Origin: Nocardia colli
GTDB lineage: Bacteria > Actinomycetota > Actinomycetes > Mycobacteriales > Mycobacteriaceae
Assembly: GCF_008704205.1 (NCBI RefSeq)
Contig: NZ_VXLC01000008.1
Span: forward strand, 124,001-188,000
Reading direction: 5' to 3'
DNA: 64,000 nucleotides
A program made the translations under genes and the position numbers. Under the pieces are notes generated by a model that did not search any database, was not told the origin of the DNA, and worked only from the letters and a program-made list of their open reading frames with translations. Shown here in pieces: positions 24,938 to 34,145 of this stretch (position 1 is its first letter; every line of letters begins with the position of its first letter).

Positions 24938-26704
24938 ATGCGAATCGACACGAAGGTGGGGACGTTGCGTCGAATGCTGTTCTCCAGAACAGGTATTCGG
25001 AGACTAGGAACACTCGTCGCAGGCACGACCTTCGCCATGAACGCGGGCATCGGCCTGGGCGCGGCAGTCCCCGCGACCGGCCAATCAGTCCGCTGCCCAG
25101 CGCTTTACGCCATCGGCGTACCCGGCACCGGTGAGTCGGCGCCCGATGCCGACCCGTCCAGCGACCACGGCATGCTCGCGGCGATCTTCCTGCCCATGCT
25201 GGCTGCCGAACCGAACCGGACCGACCGCGCGTATGTCCCGTACGAGGCGGGCTTCGGCGGTGCCGTGCCGGGCGGCGCCGTCCCGTATTCGACCTCGGTG
25301 ACCGGTGGCCTGCAGCAGTTGCGCTCGATGGCCCAATCCGTCGTAGACCGTTGCGAGAACACTCGTTTGGCGGTCGTCGGGTACTCCCAAGGCGCACACA
25401 TCGCCTCCCTGTTCGCCCAGGAGATCGGTCGCGGCCGGTCCACCGTCCCCGCCGATCGAGTGGCCGGCGTCGCCTTGCTCGCCGACCCCACCCGCTACCC
25501 CGGCGCGTCGTTGTTCCCCGGCGCCGCAGGCAAACTCGCACCCGACCCGCCGCCGGGCACCATCGCGGACGGGCTCGCCGGTCTACAGGCCCAGCCCGCT
25601 TCCGCACCGGGCGGCGGCATCGGACCGCTGCGCGACCTGGCCCCCGACTTCGGCGCGCTCACCGGTCGCGTCGCATCGTTCTGCATCGACGGCGACCTAG
25701 CCTGCGATTCCCCGACGAACGCCCCGATCCTGCACATGATCACCAACATCGCCGGACAGGCCCTGCTGCCGCTGGACGACCCGCTGACCGCGCTGTCCTC
25801 GATCACCGACGCGCTGGCCGCCACCGTCAACAAAACCACCACCGACGTCGTCGACAAGGACCTGCACGGCCTCTCCCCCGGCAGCCTTGTCCTCTCCCGG
25901 GACAAGTCGCTCAGCCAGCGCCTCGCCGAAGCCTCCGATCCTCGTTCGCTGATCGACGACCCGACCGCGCAGTCGGCGATGCTGCGGCTCGCCACCATCA
26001 CGCTCAACACGCTGACCAGCATTGTCGGCGTGGTCCTGAGCCCCGAGGAGGTCTGCCAGATCGGGGCCATGGGCGCGAAGGATCCGCTCGCCGGGCTGGC
26101 CACCCTGGCCGCCAAGATGTTCGCCTCGATGCCGAGGCGCTCGTCTGCGCCGCGGTTCACCCAGGTGCTCACCCAGGCGTTCGACGCGATCGGCGATCTG
26201 GTCAGTGACAATGCCGAACTCGTCGACAGTCAGGTCTGGTCCAAGTATCAGGACGCGGTGACCCGGCACGGGGCCTACGCGGTCACCACGGTCGCCGCGG
26301 GCCGTCCCTCGGTGCAATTCGTCGCGGAGTGGTTCACCGCACTGTCCCGTGCGCTGCCTGCGGAGCCGAAACCGGTTGTCGCCCAATCGCCGGACAGTGT
26401 GCTGGCGTCCATGCCCGGCCATGAGGCACAGGCGCCCGCCGCCGGCAGCGCTGCCAAGGCGCCTCCCGCACAGCGGACTTCGCCGAAGACCAAGGATTCG
26501 ACGACCGAGGTAGGCATCCGGGTGGACCCGGCCGATCCGTCCCGTGGTCGTATCCGAACGGAATCCGCCGCGGCGAAGGCCGAACGACTCGAAACCGGTC
26601 GCCACATCATTTGGGCGCTGCTGCTGGCGGAATGCGTCGGCCTGCTCTATATCGGACGCCGGCGGATCGTCCGAATCGGTTCGGACATAGACTTTCTCGG
26701 CTGA
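24938..26704 (+). CDS. Cutinase-family esterase with C-terminal membrane anchor
   Basis: A 588-residue protein. Residues about 15-40 form a signal peptide (cleavage near PATGQS). Residues about 45-250 are the cutinase-like serine esterase: nucleophile motif GYSQG, and a later 'CIDGDLACD' segment where the catalytic Asp and disulfide lie in cutinases. The ~330 residues that follow are helical and unrecognised, then a Pro/Ala/Lys linker and one transmembrane helix (IIWALLLAECVGLLYIG) followed by RRR. Corynebacterial relatives act on cell-wall or host lipids. ATG 24974 (MLFSR) has a better spaced G-rich site and could be the true start. Confidence 0.85.
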   Translation: MRIDTKVGTLRRMLFSRTGIRRLGTLVAGTTFAMNAGIGLGAAVPATGQSVRCPALYAIGVPGTGESAPDADPSSDHGMLAAIFLPMLAAEPNRTDRAYVPYEAGFGGAVPGGAVPYSTSVTGGLQQLRSMAQSVVDRCENTRLAVVGYSQGAHIASLFAQEIGRGRSTVPADRVAGVALLADPTRYPGASLFPGAAGKLAPDPPPGTIADGLAGLQAQPASAPGGGIGPLRDLAPDFGALTGRVASFCIDGDLACDSPTNAPILHMITNIAGQALLPLDDPLTALSSITDALAATVNKTTTDVVDKDLHGLSPGSLVLSRDKSLSQRLAEASDPRSLIDDPTAQSAMLRLATITLNTLTSIVGVVLSPEEVCQIGAMGAKDPLAGLATLAAKMFASMPRRSSAPRFTQVLTQAFDAIGDLVSDNAELVDSQVWSKYQDAVTRHGAYAVTTVAAGRPSVQFVAEWFTALSRALPAEPKPVVAQSPDSVLASMPGHEAQAPAAGSAAKAPPAQRTSPKTKDSTTEVGIRVDPADPSRGRIRTESAAAKAERLETGRHIIWALLLAECVGLLYIGRRRIVRIGSDIDFLG

Positions 26705-26706
26705 AT

Positions 26707-26756
26707 CAGCAGACAGGTCCGTCGCTTATCGGTGCGATGCGCGGACCTGCCTGCTG
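26707..26756. terminator. Bidirectional hairpin between convergent genes
   Basis: CAGCAGACAGGTCCG and CGGACCTGCCTGCTG pair at 14 of 15 positions around a 20-base loop, between the cutinase-like stop and the stop of the gene on the other strand. No long U tract is present on either side. Confidence 0.6.
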
Positions 26757-26782
26757 CCGAATCAATCAGTAAGGCGCGGAGA

Positions 26783-27208
26783 TCAACGGATCGGCTTCGC
26801 CTTGGGCGTGCTTTCGGCGCCGGGCTGCGGTCCGAGGAAAAGATCGAGCCACTCATCCGAGGTCTTGCCGAGCGGTCCCATTTCGGCGCCACCGTGCGGC
26901 GGACGGAGGAAATCGCGCAATGCGGAATTGAGCGCCGCGGCCGCTTCCTTATCGGCGGCGGTCGGCTCCTTCGGGGCCTCTTCCGCGCTCTTTTCCTTCT
27001 TGCCCTTCTCGGCCTTCTTGTCGCTCTTCGGCGTGACGACGCCGAACAGGTCGGTGTCCTGCGCGTCCGACCCGGTGGCGTCTACCTGCTGCGTCGGCGC
27101 CGTTTCGCTGGACGACGGCGCGGCATGGGCAGCGCCCGCGGCGACGGCGAGTGTCGCCGCGACGGCGAGCAGACCGGTCACCGCGACGGTCGCGGTTTTG
27201 TGAAACAT
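26783..27208 (-). CDS. Small secreted protein with Lys/Glu-rich middle
   Basis: ATG at 27208 follows AAGGGG and opens a clear signal peptide (MFHKTATVAVTGLL, cleavage near AHAAP). The 141-residue product has a charged middle (KSDKKAEKGKKEK) and a C-terminal segment with 'LRDFLRPPHGG' and 'DEWLDLFLG'. The frame is open 144 codons further upstream, but that part is not protein-like. No family was recognised. Its last codon lies opposite the end of the cutinase-like gene. Confidence 0.75.
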   Translation of the reverse strand: MFHKTATVAVTGLLAVAATLAVAAGAAHAAPSSSETAPTQQVDATGSDAQDTDLFGVVTPKSDKKAEKGKKEKSAEEAPKEPTAADKEAAAALNSALRDFLRPPHGGAEMGPLGKTSDEWLDLFLGPQPGAESTPKAKPIR

Positions 27209-27748
27209 AAGTAACCCCTTGTCGTATCGAAGGCGGTACATGTGGCCGACGACTGACAGACACGAGTCGGCACTACGGCATATTCGGATCCGCGGCGGGT
27301 CTGGATCGGAGAATTCGGTGCGAATTTTCGCTGCGACCGATGAATTGCCCGACGATGCGAGCCCCTGCCGGAAATACCCGCCGCCGAATACACGAACGAT
27401 GAGGCCCGGGGATCTCCCGGACCTCATCGGACTGTGTACAGCGATAGTGAGCCGCAGGGGCGACCACGACTCACTCTGCGGAGCTGCCCCGAATCTCTCG
27501 GGACTCCACCAGATTACATAGCCGATCGCTATCCCGTGGCGATTCCGGATGGAATGATCTGCTGACCGCGTGGCACGGCATAAACGCAATCTTGCATTCC
27601 GCAAAAAGTGACACGCCGGTGTGCAAAATATTCGGCACACATCGGCAACAGGACGCCCGCCGATCCCGAATCACGGTTACCTCGCCGCTTAAGACGCCCT
27701 GCATGATTCGTGGCCGACGTTGCGCGCGGGTCTCGGGATCCGACGGCG
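27209..27748. other. 540-bp region without a supported gene
   Basis: No frame here combines a start site with plausible composition. It is lower in GC than its surroundings and holds the promoter region of the secreted protein ending at 26783. Confidence 0.5.
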
Positions 27749-28207
27749 CTATGCCTCGTGTGGGTCGTGGCCGGCGAGGGCGTTGTAGGCGTCGCAGGCG
27801 GCGATCAGGGTTTCGCGGGTGGCGGCTTGGCGGGCGGGTTCGCTGCTGGTGACGCTGCGCCAGTCGACCCAGGCGGCGGCGAGGCGGTCGACGGCCTTGC
27901 CGAGGCCGTCGACGTCCGGCGCCGCGTCGGCGATGCCGTCGATCAGGTATCGGCGCAGGGTGCGGGCCGCGCGTTCGATGCCGGGGGCGTTGACCGCGCG
28001 CACACCGGGCGCGGTCTGTTCGATGGCGGCGCGGTGGCGGTGGATCCACTCGTCGACGGCGGCGAGCAGGCAGGCGGCGCGGAGGATCGAGGCAGCCGGA
28101 TGTCGTTCCGGGACAACGTCATGCATCGCGTCCAGGAGTTCGCGAGCGGTCGGGAGGGCAGGCAGGGCGCGCGCTCCGAGGGACGGTTGACCGGCGGGCT
28201 CGGGCAT
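27749..28207 (-). CDS. Conserved-looking hypothetical protein, 152 aa
   Basis: ATG at 28207 has GGAG eight bases upstream; an in-frame start 45 bases earlier lacks one. The product is all-helical in appearance, with 'ARELLDAMHDVVPERHPA', 'AAVDEWIHRHRA' and a C-terminal 'ACDAYNALAGHDPHEA', shown in part. Acidic and His-rich helices recall DUF4254-like proteins, but the match is not firm. It stands alone, with 5' regions of more than 300 bp on both sides. Confidence 0.65.
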   Translation of the reverse strand: MPEPAGQPSLGARALPALPTARELLDAMHDVVPERHPAASILRAACLLAAVDEWIHRHRAAIEQTAPGVRAVNAPGIERAARTLRRYLIDGIADAAPDVDGLGKAVDRLAAAWVDWRSVTSSEPARQAATRETLIAACDAYNALAGHDPHEA

Positions 28208-28552
28208 TGTTCCGACTCCAATATTCGGCGTTCGGCAAACGAGCTGATGCATGTGGCGGGCCCGGCTCGCGACCGGAGTGCGGCCTGCCGGGCAGATCCT
28301 GGTACCTGACTAGAGAGTCGCAGGTGCGGCGGCGGGTTGTCTTGGGCTGAACACCAAGTTCGGCTCCGTAACTTGTTCCGCTGCACAGCCATTCGCCCCG
28401 GTCGAGCCGCCGGGCTCAAGGTGTGTGCCCAGGCGGGGGCTTGCGGCCGGTCACGGCGGGATATCGCACGCCACCGCAGGCGACTCGATGCCGAGCCCCA
28501 CCTGCGGCGTGTCGACCTGTACGTATAGCAATCCGCTCTGGATAATTCGACT
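28208..28552. other. 345-bp divergent intergenic region
   Basis: It lies between the divergent 152-aa gene and the propeller gene. I see no convincing ORF or palindrome. It must contain both promoters. Confidence 0.45.
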
Positions 28553-29521
28553 GTGGCATCGGTACCGATGAGTCGCAGGTCCGCGCTGGCGCTGGCGGCA
28601 GGTTTGCCCCTCAGCCTGCTGGCGGTCCGGCATGCCGCGGCCGCCGGGCCGGCGATGCGGTACACCATGACGGCGTTCACGAACGACAGTGAATCCGCCT
28701 TGTACGTCTACGAATCCGACGACGCGATCAACTTCCGGCCGCTGGTCGGCCCGCGGCCACACGGCAGCCCGGCCTACCGGCCGCCAGGCGGATTGCTTCG
28801 CGATCCCAGCGTCTTCCGGCACGTCGACGGCGTCTACTACCTCACCTACACCACCGGGTGGGAGGGCCAGACGATCGGTTTCGCGAGCAGCACCGACCGG
28901 ATCAACTGGAATCATCTGTACGACTTCCCGATCCAGGTGGACGGCCTGAACGTGACGTCGAGCTGGGCGCCGGAGTGGCTGGTCGACGCGCAGGGCCGGG
29001 TCAATGTCATCGTGTCGCTGTCCGACGGCTGCCGGTTCACGCCGCACCTCATGACCACGGGCGCCCCGGCGTTGCAGTCGGCGTGGAGCCGGCTCACCCC
29101 GCTGGCCGGGCTCGGCGCCCCCCTCGGCTACCAGGCGCCCGTCGACCGCCCCACCTGCGACCGCTTCGGGTACGGCTACATCGACACCACTGTCGTCCCG
29201 GTCAACGGCACCTACTACGCGTTCATCAAGAACGAAACCAGCAAATTCATCGAACTCGCCATCGCGCGCGATCCGCTCGGTCCGTATCTTTTTGTCCCAC
29301 TCGCGGATCCGAACAAATGGGGCTCTCCACGGGAAGGTCAATGCGTCATCCCCCTGCCCGACGGCGGCTGGCGAATCTTCTTCGACGACTACGACGAAAA
29401 CAATCCCAGATATTTCTACAGCGACAGCCACGACAACTTCCGAAGCTGGACAACCCCGGCCGAACTACCCGAGTTGTCCGGCTTCGTCCGCCATTTCACC
29501 GTCCTGCCGGAAATCCTTTAA
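28553..29521 (+). CDS. Exported GH43/62-like beta-propeller protein
   Basis: A 322-residue protein with a twin-arginine-like signal (SRRSALALAAG) and cleavage near HAAAA. The mature part repeats propeller-blade motifs: 'LLRDPSVFRHVDGVYYLTYT' (cut: RDPSVF, YYLTYT), 'IGFASSTDRINW', 'WAPEWL', 'YAFIKNE' and 'PREGQCVI'. RDPSVF contains the Asp typical of GH43/GH117 active sites, and the Glu in WAPEW or REGQ could be a second. So it is probably an exopolysaccharide-processing or arabinan-type hydrolase. GTG 28553 and ATG 28568 are both possible starts. Confidence 0.75.
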   Translation: MASVPMSRRSALALAAGLPLSLLAVRHAAAAGPAMRYTMTAFTNDSESALYVYESDDAINFRPLVGPRPHGSPAYRPPGGLLRDPSVFRHVDGVYYLTYTTGWEGQTIGFASSTDRINWNHLYDFPIQVDGLNVTSSWAPEWLVDAQGRVNVIVSLSDGCRFTPHLMTTGAPALQSAWSRLTPLAGLGAPLGYQAPVDRPTCDRFGYGYIDTTVVPVNGTYYAFIKNETSKFIELAIARDPLGPYLFVPLADPNKWGSPREGQCVIPLPDGGWRIFFDDYDENNPRYFYSDSHDNFRSWTTPAELPELSGFVRHFTVLPEIL

Positions 29522-29543
29522 CTTCGGCGGAATTCATGCGCGA

Positions 29544-30371
29544 TCACTCGTCGGTGGATTGGCTCGATCGCCCGGTCGCCGCGTTCAGTGTGGGCAGGTA
29601 ACCGCGCGCGTGCCCGTCTTTGTCGGGGTGATAGGACTCGACCGGGTCGCCGAGGTCGAGTTGGTTGATCCACGGATCCCGGCCGCAGATTCCGTGTCCG
29701 GCGAAACGGGAGCGCGGGTCGGCGAAGGTGAATCCGGCGGCCTGCGCGCGGGCGGCGGTGACCTTGTCGAGTTCGTCGGCGCCGCGGTTGAGCGAGTCGC
29801 GCTTGTGCAGGCTGAAGCTCAGCGGGCACACGTCGCGCTCGAAGAGCCGGGGGTAGCCCACGACGACGACCTTGGCCTTGGGCGCCTTGGCCTTGATGTC
29901 CTGGTAGAGACCGTCCAAGCGGCCGGGCAGCGTGCGGTTGACGTAGTCGATGCCCTTGTTCACCGCGGCGTCGCAACTGGTGTCACTGGCCGGGAAAACG
30001 CACGAGCGCAGAATGTCGGAGAAACCGGCGTCGTTGCCGCCGGCGGTGATGCTGACCAGACCGATCTTGTCGCTCAGCGCCGCCAATTGGCCACTGCGCA
30101 CGTCCTGCGTCGTCGCGCCGCTGCATGCCTTGAAGGCGAACGAACCGACGGTGTGCGACGCCGCCCATAGCGCGGGGTAGGCGGCGTCGCTCCGGCGGCA
30201 GGAACCGCTGTCGGGCCGGTATTCACCGATGCCGGTGCCCGAGGAATAGGAGTCGCCGAGTGCGACATAGTCGATGGGTGCGGGAGCGGGTGCGGCAACG
30301 GCGACTGCGGCGGGCAGCAAGCCGGTCACGAGTACGGCAAAGGTCGCCTGCAAAGCACGGGCGCGAATCAT
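29544..30371 (-). CDS. Secreted SGNH/GDSL esterase-lipase
   Basis: A 275-residue exported hydrolase. The signal peptide ends near VAVAAP. The four SGNH blocks are visible: 'ALGDSYSSG' (Ser), a Gly in 'KACSGAT', 'TAGGNDAGF' (Asn) and 'ESYHPDKDGH' (His). Six Cys are placed as in Streptomyces secreted lipases with three disulfides. I chose ATG 30371 because TTGGAG precedes it; the TTG start of the longer frame is part of that binding site. It converges with the propeller gene. Confidence 0.93.
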   Translation of the reverse strand: MIRARALQATFAVLVTGLLPAAVAVAAPAPAPIDYVALGDSYSSGTGIGEYRPDSGSCRRSDAAYPALWAASHTVGSFAFKACSGATTQDVRSGQLAALSDKIGLVSITAGGNDAGFSDILRSCVFPASDTSCDAAVNKGIDYVNRTLPGRLDGLYQDIKAKAPKAKVVVVGYPRLFERDVCPLSFSLHKRDSLNRGADELDKVTAARAQAAGFTFADPRSRFAGHGICGRDPWINQLDLGDPVESYHPDKDGHARGYLPTLNAATGRSSQSTDE

Positions 30372-30657
30372 GATTTGCTCCAAGGAGAGGTACAGCAGCG
30401 GCGCGAAAGTCGGTGAAACACTGCCGTCGAGCAGTATCGGTTACGTGCAGTGCCAGCAACAATGCAACGATACGAACTCTTTCCGCTCGAACCCGAAATC
30501 CGTTGCTCCCCAACGCCTGACATGCGGCAACAGGCAACTGGGGAAATGCACTCCCCGGCGCGGCAATCGACCGCCGGCCCGGCTGGTCGTCCGCGGCCAG
30601 GGCGGCATCCCGGAAACGGCGGACTGCCTGATCGCCCGGTTGCGAGAAAGGTAGCGT

Positions 30658-31461
30658 TCAGGATTCGCGAGCCGCGATCGCGGCTTGGATTCGACGGAGC
30701 GTGCGGAGCCCCTTCTTCGCCGCGACGCTCACCATGCCGTCGAAAACCGTTGAGCCCCGGTCGTTTGCCATCAGTCGTTCCAAGGTCGGCACAGCACGAT
30801 CGTCGCCGGTGGAACCGAGCGCGACGGCCGCCCAGTAACGCTGGTCGGGGTCGTCGCTGTCGGCCGCGGCGATCAGCCTCGGGAGGATGTCCGGGGCGAA
30901 TCTGGCCAGGGCGCTGGCGATGTAGCCGATGCGGTAGTACTGGCGGTGCTCGAATTCGTGCCAGAGTGCCGCCAGGGCAGCATCGCCGCCGATCATGCCG
31001 AGCGCCTCGGCGGCGCGTTCGCGCATTCCGCCGATCGAGTCCCGCAGCAGCGGTGTGAGATCCGAGACGACCGATTCGTCGCCGAGCGAGCCCAGCGCGA
31101 TCACCGCTTGCTCGCGCGCCATCTCCTGCGCGTGGTCCAGCAGCGCGACCAGGCCGGGCACCGCCTCGCGGAAGCCGAGCGCCGCGCAGCCCATCGCGGC
31201 CCAGGCCTGGCAGTTGTACCGGGTATCGGCGAGTGACGCGAGCAGCGGTTCCTTCAGGGTGTCGTCACCGAAGATCGCCGCCCGGTTCAGCGCACGGCTG
31301 TAGAGCGACCGGTGATAGTCGGGATAGTCGCGGACGAGCGCGCACAGAACTTCCTTGGCGGATGCGTCGCCGTCGGCCGCCCGCACGAACAGGAGCCGCA
31401 GGTTTTCCTCGCGGGTGTCGAGATCACCGTCTTTGAGGAGTCGCGCATCAGCTGGTTTCAC
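30658..31461 (-). CDS. HEAT-repeat protein
   Basis: A 267-residue soluble alpha-solenoid. Repeats are recognisable as 'AVPGLVALLDHAQEMAREQA', 'SVVSDLTPLLRDSIGGMRERA' (each cut here: VPGLVALLD, REQAVIALGSLGD, RERAAEALGMIGGD, WAAVALGSTGDDRAV). The N-terminal 60 residues are charged and not repetitive. Such proteins are scaffolds or phycobilin-lyase-like adaptors. No catalytic motif or membrane segment is present, and neighbours give no clue. Confidence 0.8.
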   Translation of the reverse strand: MKPADARLLKDGDLDTREENLRLLFVRAADGDASAKEVLCALVRDYPDYHRSLYSRALNRAAIFGDDTLKEPLLASLADTRYNCQAWAAMGCAALGFREAVPGLVALLDHAQEMAREQAVIALGSLGDESVVSDLTPLLRDSIGGMRERAAEALGMIGGDAALAALWHEFEHRQYYRIGYIASALARFAPDILPRLIAAADSDDPDQRYWAAVALGSTGDDRAVPTLERLMANDRGSTVFDGMVSVAAKKGLRTLRRIQAAIAARES

Positions 31462-31621
31462 CGCCCAACGGTACCTGGCGACGATCCCCTCTCCTGACCA
31501 CGTTTCGGGTGGTCAGCGCACGGCAACCCGGGGCGCTTACCTCCGAGGTAATCGACACGGTGCCCGGCGCCCTGCGAAGGTCGTGCGGTACGCAGCACGG
31601 CTAAGCCCGCAGGAGGACGAA

Positions 31622-32032
31622 GTGAGCACCGCAGACGCCACCCGAACCACCGTCGACGCCTTTTTCGCCGCCCGCGCCGACGGCGACACCGCGGCCATCA
31701 CCGCATTGTTCGCTGACGAGGTCGACTGGTTGCTCGCCGAGAACCCGGTGGTGCCGTGGATCAGGCCGCGCCGGACCGCGGCCGAATGTGCCGCCCAGTT
31801 CGACGAACTCATGGCGCATGTGGTTCCGGAGGATGCCCGGGCCAGCATCGATACCTACCTGGTCGACGGCACGGACGCCGTCGTCTTCGGGCACCTGTCC
31901 GGGACCGTGCGCGCCACCGGCAAGTCGTTCGAGGGACCCTTCGCCTTGCGCCTGACCGTCGAGGACGGTCGGATCACCCGGCATCACCTGTATGAGAACA
32001 GTGTCTCCATCGCCGAGGCCTGCACTCGGTGA
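31622..32032 (+). CDS. NTF2-like (SnoaL/ketosteroid isomerase-type) protein
   Basis: GTG at 31622 is preceded by GCAGGAGG, which decides the start. The 136-residue product has the single-domain cone fold pattern: 'FFAARADGDTAAITALFADEVDW' (cut: FFAARADGD), 'VFGHLSGTVRATGK' and 'PFALRLTVEDGRI'. Such proteins act as isomerases, dehydratases or ligand binders; the catalytic residues are not clear. A carboxylesterase follows 90 bp on. Confidence 0.8.
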   Translation: MSTADATRTTVDAFFAARADGDTAAITALFADEVDWLLAENPVVPWIRPRRTAAECAAQFDELMAHVVPEDARASIDTYLVDGTDAVVFGHLSGTVRATGKSFEGPFALRLTVEDGRITRHHLYENSVSIAEACTR

Positions 32033-32122
32033 CCTGACGGCGGCGATCTCCGGCCGAAACCCTGTGGCAGGCTCGGACGACCGTCCTCGGCCGGGGACTG
32101 CGCGGATACGAAAGGGGTGTCG

Positions 32123-33565
32123 GTGAAGACCGTGAACACAGCGGCAGGACGGCTCCGCGGTGACCACACCGACGGGGTCGCCCGCTTCCGCGGAATCCCC
32201 TACGCCGCAGGTCCGATCGGCGCACTCAGGTTCGCGCCCCCGGCGCCTGCCGAACGCTGGACGGGGACCAGGAACGCCACCGGTTTCGGCCCTACCGCAC
32301 CCCAGCCGGTCTTGCACCCCGCGAACGCGAACCTGGCACCGCTGACCGGGCCCGGCTGGGTCAGCGGAGACGGCGATTACCTCAATCTCAACGTCTGGAC
32401 ACCTGACCCCGGCACGAGTGGGCTGCCGGTGCTGGTCTATCTCCACGGCGGCGGGTTCATGATCGGTTCGGGCGCCGCCCCTGCTTTCGACGGCACCGCG
32501 TTCGCGCGCGACGGCGTCGTCCTGGTCACCATCAACTACCGGCTCGGGGCGGAGGGTTTTCTCGCGCTGTCCGGTGGGACCACGAACCTCGGGTTGCGCG
32601 ATCAGATCGCGGCGCTGCATTGGGTTCACGACAACATCGCTGGGTTCGGCGGGAACCCGGACAACGTCACCGTTTTCGGCGAATCGGCCGGCGGCACCTC
32701 GGTCGCGTTGCTGCTGCACTCCCCGCTCGCGGCTGGACTGTTCCGGCGCGCGATCGTCGCGAGCGGACACGACGAGATGGCTCGCGGGCTCGAGCTCACC
32801 GAAGAACTCACGAAGGCATTGGCCGCCCGGCTCGGCAGCGCCCCGACAGCAGAGGCGTTCCGCGAATTCACCGCCGCCGACCTGTTGCGCGCGCAGGCGG
32901 CTTTGTTCAGAAACCAACCCCGCCCAGACCTGCGCGACGCCAACGGTATCGACCCGGGCCACCGTCGCGCGCTGTTCCTCCCCACCACCGGTGACGACGT
33001 TCTGCCCGACCCGGTCGGAGTCCCGAGCAGACACGGCGTCGACCTGTTGATCGGTACGACGCTCGAGGAAGCCAACCTCGGTTTGGGCGCCGAGCAGTTC
33101 GCCGCGTTCGACGCGCAAGCCGCCGTAGCCGAGCTGGCCGCCACTTACCCCGATGCCGAAGCACTGCTGAAACGACACGGCCTCCACGACCGCGCCGTCA
33201 CCCCCGCGCACGCACTCACCGCCGCCTACACCGACCTGATGTTCCGATCACCGAGCCGGCGCACCGCACGCCGCCACCCAGGTCCCACCTACGTCTACGA
33301 ATTCGCTTGGCAATCACCACTTTACGGTGCCGCACACGCCCTCGACGTCCCCTTCGTCTTCGCCACCACCTATTCCTGCCGCGACCTCATCGGCGACGCC
33401 GCCCCCGACGCCCTCACCCAGGCGATGCATCAAACCTGGATCGACTTCGCCACGCATGGAGATCCCGGCTGGCCTGCCTACGACGACACCCGACAAGTCA
33501 TGCGGTTCGACGTCGCCTCCCACCTCGGCAAAGACACCGCTCCCGACGACAGCGGGTACTCCTGA
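32123..33565 (+). CDS. Type-B carboxylesterase
   Basis: A 480-residue alpha/beta hydrolase of the COesterase family. The N-terminal 'VKTVNTAAGRLRG' and 'FRGIPYA' are typical. The oxyanion-hole motif is 'YLHGGGFMIGS', the nucleophile is in 'GESAGG', and the His is in 'YGAAHALDVPF'. It is shorter than the ~500-residue norm. GTG 32123 is preferred over GTG 32117 for spacing from GAAAGGGG. No signal peptide is seen, so it is cytoplasmic. Confidence 0.92.
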   Translation: MKTVNTAAGRLRGDHTDGVARFRGIPYAAGPIGALRFAPPAPAERWTGTRNATGFGPTAPQPVLHPANANLAPLTGPGWVSGDGDYLNLNVWTPDPGTSGLPVLVYLHGGGFMIGSGAAPAFDGTAFARDGVVLVTINYRLGAEGFLALSGGTTNLGLRDQIAALHWVHDNIAGFGGNPDNVTVFGESAGGTSVALLLHSPLAAGLFRRAIVASGHDEMARGLELTEELTKALAARLGSAPTAEAFREFTAADLLRAQAALFRNQPRPDLRDANGIDPGHRRALFLPTTGDDVLPDPVGVPSRHGVDLLIGTTLEEANLGLGAEQFAAFDAQAAVAELAATYPDAEALLKRHGLHDRAVTPAHALTAAYTDLMFRSPSRRTARRHPGPTYVYEFAWQSPLYGAAHALDVPFVFATTYSCRDLIGDAAPDALTQAMHQTWIDFATHGDPGWPAYDDTRQVMRFDVASHLGKDTAPDDSGYS

Positions 33566-33653
33566 GCCCTTCGACCCGCCCCTCGAAGTAGTGGGTGGCC
33601 GCGGCCCGCACTGGTCGAGACAATGGCGTTGATCGGCGGGAGGGATCACAGGT

Positions 33654-33861
33654 GATGGGCACTCGGATCGGCCAGAAGTCCATACAGGACGTCGAGACGG
33701 TCGAGATCGTGGTCGCGGTGTAGCGGCGCCTCGCCAAGGTGCTGCCGGGGCAGCAGCGCAATCTCGCGAATACCTTGCGGCACTCGGCCAGGGCCCTGAT
33801 CGCGCAGGGACGGCTGGCGGACGCGTTGGCCGCGGTCGAGGAATCGGCGGCAGTGGCCTGA
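33654..33861 (+). pseudogene. TPR-protein fragment interrupted by TAG
   Basis: The plus frame reads MGTRIGQ ... VETVEIVVAV, TAG at 33721-33723, then RRLAKVLPGQQRNLANTL and LIAQGRLADALAAVEES, ending TGA. The second part matches the TPR consensus of actinobacterial NB-ARC/TPR proteins, in which the codon replaced by TAG is usually Tyr (xYRRLA). The fragment has lost both flanks, so it is probably debris. The 284 bp to the next gene hold only another short fragment ending 'NDNGELYFRLPD'. Confidence 0.4.
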
Positions 33862-34145
33862 TCGCCGTCCGGCACCGCCAGCGTCACGTCCGGGCCAACG
33901 GCCGCGAAGCCTGCGTCGTCCCCGCGATGGGGCATGCGGCGGCAGCCATGGATGTCCTGGCCCGAATCGGTATCCAAGCCCGAAATGACAACGGCGAGTT
34001 GTACTTCCGGCTGCCGGACTGACCACGAGCCACCGCGGCGGACGCGGTTCGGCATACCGGGGTAGATCTCCGGGTCTTCCCGGATCCGCAGATCATTGCC
34101 CGCGCCTACAGTCCGTGCATGAACCGGGATGGCTGAGGGGTAGAC